Below are positions 60,347 to 64,000 of a DNA stretch of 64,000 nt, in pieces. Below the pieces are notes generated by a model. That model did not search any database and was not told where the DNA came from. It saw nothing but the letters and a program-made list of their open reading frames with translations. Positions within the stretch are counted from its first letter, which is position 1, and each line of letters starts with the position of its first letter. The position numbers were made by a program, and so were the translations under genes. The stretch is from positions 62,001 to 126,000 of the forward strand of contig NZ_AQXM01000064.1 of assembly GCF_000376245.1 (NCBI RefSeq), written 5' to 3'. The stretch is from Acaricomes phytoseiuli DSM 14247 (lineage in GTDB: Bacteria > Actinomycetota > Actinomycetes > Actinomycetales > Micrococcaceae).

Positions 60347-60350
60347 TCAA
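60321..60350. repeat. 10-bp imperfect tandem repeat, three units
   Basis: TGAGACCAAA, TAAGACCAGA and TAAGACTCAA follow each other and run into the stop codon of the amidohydrolase gene. Confidence 0.55.
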
Positions 60351-61981
60351 AACCCTTCCGACCGGAACAGCTCTACGCCGTGATGCACCGTAGCCAGGCA
60401 GCGCGGCTCGTTCTCCGTATCGAGAGCCGGCAGCAGCGGAGTCCTGGCCCGGGGATCCGTACTCCAGGCTTGAACCCGCTCGTCGGCGACCTGAACCATC
60501 AGTTCATCAACTTCCCAGACCGCGAAACTCGCCGGGGCTCCCGGCACCAGCTGTCCCAGCAAGGGGTTGGTCTCCCCCGCGATCCGCCAGCCGGCCCGGC
60601 TGTAGCCGAGGAAGGCCGCGCGCGCGGAGATCCGCTGGGTCGGCTCATGGTGCTCCAGGCACGCCCTGACGCCCGCCCAGGGCTGCAGCGGAGTGACCGG
60701 CGCATCGGAGCCCAGTGCCATCGGTACACCGGCCGCCAGCATCGAGGCGAAGCGGTTCATCCGCCCCGCTCGCTCGGTGCCGAGACGCTGCTCGTAGAGC
60801 CCGCCTGCCCCGCCCCACGCGGCGTCGAAGGCCGGCTGCACGCTCACCGCGATAACATGCTCCACAAGAGCCGCCAAAGCCGCGTCATCGACCATCTCGG
60901 CGTGTTCCAGCCGATGGCCGGAGCGCCGGATGGCCGCGAGTCCTGCTGTGTCCGCGGCCCGCCGGATACCGGCTACCGCAGTATCCATACCGGCCTCACC
61001 GATCACGTGGAAGCCGCCTTGCACCCCCAGCTCACTGCAGGCGGCAAGATGATCCCCGACCTCCTCAGCGGTGAGATAGCGGCTGCCGGTGTGCCCCGGC
61101 TGATCCGCATAGGGCTCGCGGAGCAACGCGGTCCGCGACCCCAAGGAGCCATCGATGTTGAGATCCCCGCCCAGCCCCAAGGGCACCACCCCTGCTTCGG
61201 CGAGAGTCGCCAGGAGTTCACGCCCCTCTGCCGCGGACGATACTGCCTGACCCCAGTACGGAAGTACCTGCGGGGCGGCCTGCTCGTCGTCATCGCGGTT
61301 CATCAGCAGGGAAAGATCGGTGAGCGTCTCGGCATCCGGGATCGCCATTTCGGCCACCGCCACGATGCCTGCCGCAGCCGCGCTATCCAGGGCCCGCCGT
61401 TGATACTGCGCCCGCCGCGCCTCAGGGATGCGCCGGGCCAAGGCGCTCACGGCTTGATGCGCTGCACCGGCCACCGCTCCGTAGCCGTTCCAGCCGGTCA
61501 ACTGGCGCGCCCCGGAGCGTTCGGCAAGAGCCGAGGAGATCACCGCTGAATGCACATCGATCCGGGCCAGGTAGACTTCCCTGCCCCGGCCCGCGCGGTC
61601 GAGCTCTGCGGCGGTCGGCCACTGCCCGGCTTCGGCGTCGGGGCCGTGCCACTTCGTCTCATCCCAGCCGAAACCCAGCAGCAGATCCTCTCCGGGCACC
61701 GCGGCGACTGCTGCCAGCAGCTCCGCGCGGCTGTCCACCCGGCTCAGATCGAGCGAGGCCAACGCTAGGCCGGTCTCGGTCAAGTGCACATGCGAATCGA
61801 CGAATCCCGGGGTGATCAAGGCACCCTGAAGATCGACCAGCTGCATCCGGTCATCGTAGAGGGCATTCGCCGCATGCTCTCCGCCGACCCAGGCCACGGT
61901 ACCGTCCTCGACGAGCATCGCTGATGCCAGCGGGTCCGCAGTGCTGTAGATCGAGCCGTTGCGATATAACGCCAGTGTCAT
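60347..61981 (-). CDS. Amidohydrolase family protein (YtcJ-like)
   Basis: 544 residues from the ATG at 61979-61981 with GAGGAAGAG upstream (MTLALYRNGSIYSTADPLAS). The metal-dependent hydrolase motif is ITPGFVDSHVHLTETGLAL, and later GFHVIGEAGMDTAVAG, GHRLEHAEMVDDAALAAL and LGSDAPVTPLQPW supply further ligands, the pattern of COG1574 (YtcJ) enzymes. These act on amide or ester bonds of unknown substrates. It lies beside helY, as in many actinobacteria. Confidence 0.88.
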   Translation of the reverse strand: MTLALYRNGSIYSTADPLASAMLVEDGTVAWVGGEHAANALYDDRMQLVDLQGALITPGFVDSHVHLTETGLALASLDLSRVDSRAELLAAVAAVPGEDLLLGFGWDETKWHGPDAEAGQWPTAAELDRAGRGREVYLARIDVHSAVISSALAERSGARQLTGWNGYGAVAGAAHQAVSALARRIPEARRAQYQRRALDSAAAAGIVAVAEMAIPDAETLTDLSLLMNRDDDEQAAPQVLPYWGQAVSSAAEGRELLATLAEAGVVPLGLGGDLNIDGSLGSRTALLREPYADQPGHTGSRYLTAEEVGDHLAACSELGVQGGFHVIGEAGMDTAVAGIRRAADTAGLAAIRRSGHRLEHAEMVDDAALAALVEHVIAVSVQPAFDAAWGGAGGLYEQRLGTERAGRMNRFASMLAAGVPMALGSDAPVTPLQPWAGVRACLEHHEPTQRISARAAFLGYSRAGWRIAGETNPLLGQLVPGAPASFAVWEVDELMVQVADERVQAWSTDPRARTPLLPALDTENEPRCLATVHHGVELFRSEGF

Positions 61982-62057
61982 TTCAGACTCTTCCTCAAGG
62001 ACCCGGCGCATAGGCAGGGCGGTCCCGGTGACTCGGTTTGCATTGATCCAGTGACGG

Positions 62058-64000
62058 CTACACAGCGGAGTAGGCGACCACGCCGCGGCGGATCAGGTCG
62101 ATTGCCGCACGGCAGCGTTTGCGCAGACTCTGCTGATCCGGAAGATCGCTTTCAGCAGGATCCGCCCCGGCCGCCTGCGCCAGCTGGTCCAGTAAGTCGA
62201 TGACCTGTTTGGCCCAGCGGACGAAATCCCCGGCGGCGAAGTCCGTGCCCTGGAGGACCTTCTCCAGACGCTGGCCGCGCGCCCATGCGTACACGGGCTT
62301 GACCATGCCGAAATCGGGTTCGACGGTCAGCGGCAATCGCGCTTGTTCTTCATCGTCCTCCAGCACGGACCACTGGCGCACCAAGGTCTGTGCGGCTGCT
62401 TCCAGAGCCTGCGTGGGCAGAACCGGCCGGATGCCGCGTTCCTCGCGTTTGGCCTGATAGACCAGGGCAGAGGCGAATGCCGCGAGTTCTTCCGGATTCA
62501 GATCGTCAAACGCCCCTTCGCGCAGCACCAGTGCGATGAGCAGATCTTTCTCGCCGTAGATCCGGCGCAGGCGCTGGCCATCCGCAGTGGGATGCAGCTC
62601 CCCGTTTTCGCCTTTTTCGATGAAGTTCCGAGCGGCGAGCAAGTCGCAGACCCGGTCGAAGGTCTTGGCAATGGTCCCGGTGCGGTTCTGGATCTGCCGT
62701 TTCAGGCTTTCCGTCTCGCGGTTCAACCGGCCCCAGCGCTCGGACCAGCGGGCATGGACTTCCCGTTCGTTGCAGCCGTGACAAGGGTGGGCTCGCAACC
62801 TGCGCCGCAAGGCTGCTATTTCCTGCTCCACGCCGCTGTCCCTGGGCACGCCCAGCCGGCGGTTGGCGCCCCGGTCATGATCGCTGCGAGCAGCTCCGCC
62901 ACCGGCCTGCCGGACGGCGGCCCGGAGCTGTGCGGCAAGCTCACGACGGCCGGCCGGCTGCCTCGGGCTGAAGCTCTTGGGCACCCTGAGTCTCTGCAGG
63001 GGCTCGACCGGCACCTGGATCTCCTGCCGCCCCAGGCGGTGCAGCTCCCGGTTCTCCGTGAGCAGGGTGGGCCTCGGATCGCGGGCTTGCGGATCAGCGA
63101 CAACCACCACGCCGTGGTACGAGGGTTTCGCAGGAACGTCGATGACATCCCCCACGCGCAGTGCAGCCAGGGATTCATTGATGGCTTCGCGACGATTGCG
63201 GCCGGCCTGCTTGGATGCTGCGGACTCCAGATCGCTCAGCTGCCTGCGCAGCGCAGCATATTCCGCGAAGTCGCCCAGATGGCAGGTCATCGCTTCTTCG
63301 TACCCGGCCATGGCCTCTTCCCGGCTGCGCACCTGACGCGCCAGCCCGACCACCGAGCGATCCGCCTGGAACTGGGCGAAGGAAGATTCCAGAATCTTAC
63401 GGGCCCGGCTGCGGCCGAACTGAGCGATGAGATTCATGCTCATGTTGTAGGTGGGCCGGAAGCTGGAGTTCAGCGGGTAGGTTCGCCGGGAGGCTAGGCC
63501 CGCCACTGCGGCCGGGTCGATATCCGGCTGCCAGAGCACCACCGCATGGCCCTCGATATCGATACCGCGACGCCCGGCCCGCCCTGTCAGCTGGGTGTAC
63601 TCTCCCGCACTGATATTGACGTGCGATTCGCCGTTGAATTTCTCCAGCTTCTCCAGTATCACTGATCTGGCCGGCATATTGACGCCCAGAGCCAAGGTTT
63701 CGGTAGCGAAAACAGCTTTGATGAGACCATCCGCGAAGAGCTCTTCGACGGCCTCTTTGAAGGTCGGCAACATTCCGGCATGATGCGCGGCGATGCCTCG
63801 GAGCAGCCCTTCACGCCAGGACCAAAAACCCAGGACGTCCAGGTCTTCACCCGGCAACTCCTCCCGGAGCGATTCGACGCGTCGCTCGATGTCGCGCCGC
63901 TCCTCCGGGTTCGTGAGCACCAACCCGGCATCGACGCACTGCTGGACTGCGGCATCGCAGCCTGCACGGGAGAAGATGAAGGTGATCACCGGCAGCAGAT
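62058..64000 (-). CDS. HelY-type DEAD/DEAH RNA helicase, C-terminal part (partial)
   Basis: The frame is open to the window end, so the N-terminal helicase domain is missing. The visible 647 codons start LLPVITFIFSRAGCD, then AHHAGMLPTFKEAVEELFADG, motif TETLALGVNMPARSVILEKL and motif VI QLTGRAGRRGIDIEGHAVV, followed by the long winged-helix and arch region of Ski2/Mtr4-like HelY proteins and a C-terminal domain ending RCRAAIDLIRRGVVAYSAV. Such helicases work in RNA turnover. Confidence 0.92.
   Translation of the reverse strand, partial: LLPVITFIFSRAGCDAAVQQCVDAGLVLTNPEERRDIERRVESLREELPGEDLDVLGFWSWREGLLRGIAAHHAGMLPTFKEAVEELFADGLIKAVFATETLALGVNMPARSVILEKLEKFNGESHVNISAGEYTQLTGRAGRRGIDIEGHAVVLWQPDIDPAAVAGLASRRTYPLNSSFRPTYNMSMNLIAQFGRSRARKILESSFAQFQADRSVVGLARQVRSREEAMAGYEEAMTCHLGDFAEYAALRRQLSDLESAASKQAGRNRREAINESLAALRVGDVIDVPAKPSYHGVVVVADPQARDPRPTLLTENRELHRLGRQEIQVPVEPLQRLRVPKSFSPRQPAGRRELAAQLRAAVRQAGGGAARSDHDRGANRRLGVPRDSGVEQEIAALRRRLRAHPCHGCNEREVHARWSERWGRLNRETESLKRQIQNRTGTIAKTFDRVCDLLAARNFIEKGENGELHPTADGQRLRRIYGEKDLLIALVLREGAFDDLNPEELAAFASALVYQAKREERGIRPVLPTQALEAAAQTLVRQWSVLEDDEEQARLPLTVEPDFGMVKPVYAWARGQRLEKVLQGTDFAAGDFVRWAKQVIDLLDQLAQAAGADPAESDLPDQQSLRKRCRAAIDLIRRGVVAYSAV

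Overview
The window is high-GC DNA from an actinobacterium. The gene order (efp-nusB-pyrR; thrS-HIT-pgsA; yebC-ruvCAB-yajC-secDF-relA; rbpA beside a polyprenol-phosphate-mannose synthase and a HelY helicase; an acVLRF1 release factor) points to Micrococcales, most likely Micrococcaceae (Arthrobacter/Renibacterium-like). That placement is inferred from synteny and protein style, not from rRNA. I recognise no rRNA, tRNA, CRISPR array, transposase or phage gene.

Layout. 1-374: tail of an MFS exporter and a long terminator hairpin. 388-9437 (minus): pyrimidine operon pyrR-pyrB-pyrC-(membrane PH-like protein)-carA-carB-pyrF, mostly joined by short overlaps, with a likely PyrR-binding RNA motif just before pyrR. 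9526-21363 (minus): nusB, efp, a TPR-like protein, aroB/K/C/E, mltG, ruvX, alaS, two small membrane proteins and rpsD. 21599-30519: rarA, acVLRF1, aspS, hisS, a membrane-anchored cyclophilin, a DUF349 protein and a decayed gene. 30486-40421 (minus): relA, secF/secD/yajC, ruvB/A/C, yebC and pdxT. 40568-48426: an accessory block, mostly plus strand. 48515-52900 (minus): pdxS, pgsA, HIT protein, thrS. 52996-64000: ABM monooxygenase, a gluconokinase-deformylase fusion, an RlmA-type methyltransferase, a MocR regulator, NfeD with an interrupted SPFH protein, rbpA, a Ppm-type glycosyltransferase, an amidohydrolase and a partial HelY helicase.

The most unusual region is the roughly 8-kb block that separates pdxT from pdxS, the two subunits of PLP synthase, which are normally close neighbours. 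It opens with an 894-residue fusion of a glutamine-dependent asparagine synthetase to a CofE-like (F420-0:gamma-glutamyl ligase family) domain. A lipoprotein gamma-glutamyltransferase follows on the same strand, so this is a candidate undescribed gamma-glutamyl/amide pathway. Then come a DUF1508 protein, a sugar acetyltransferase, a twice-frameshifted gene, and an HxlR regulator divergent from an NmrA-like reductase. The last part lies between two copies of the same roughly 60-bp palindrome.

Other points: a gluconokinase-peptide deformylase fusion with a possible internal start; an SPFH gene cut by one in-frame TAG; a perfect GGAAT-N18-GTT (SigR-type) promoter before rbpA; a PdxR-like operator before pdxS with a MocR gene about 6 kb away; and a series of unusually long perfect palindromes between genes.
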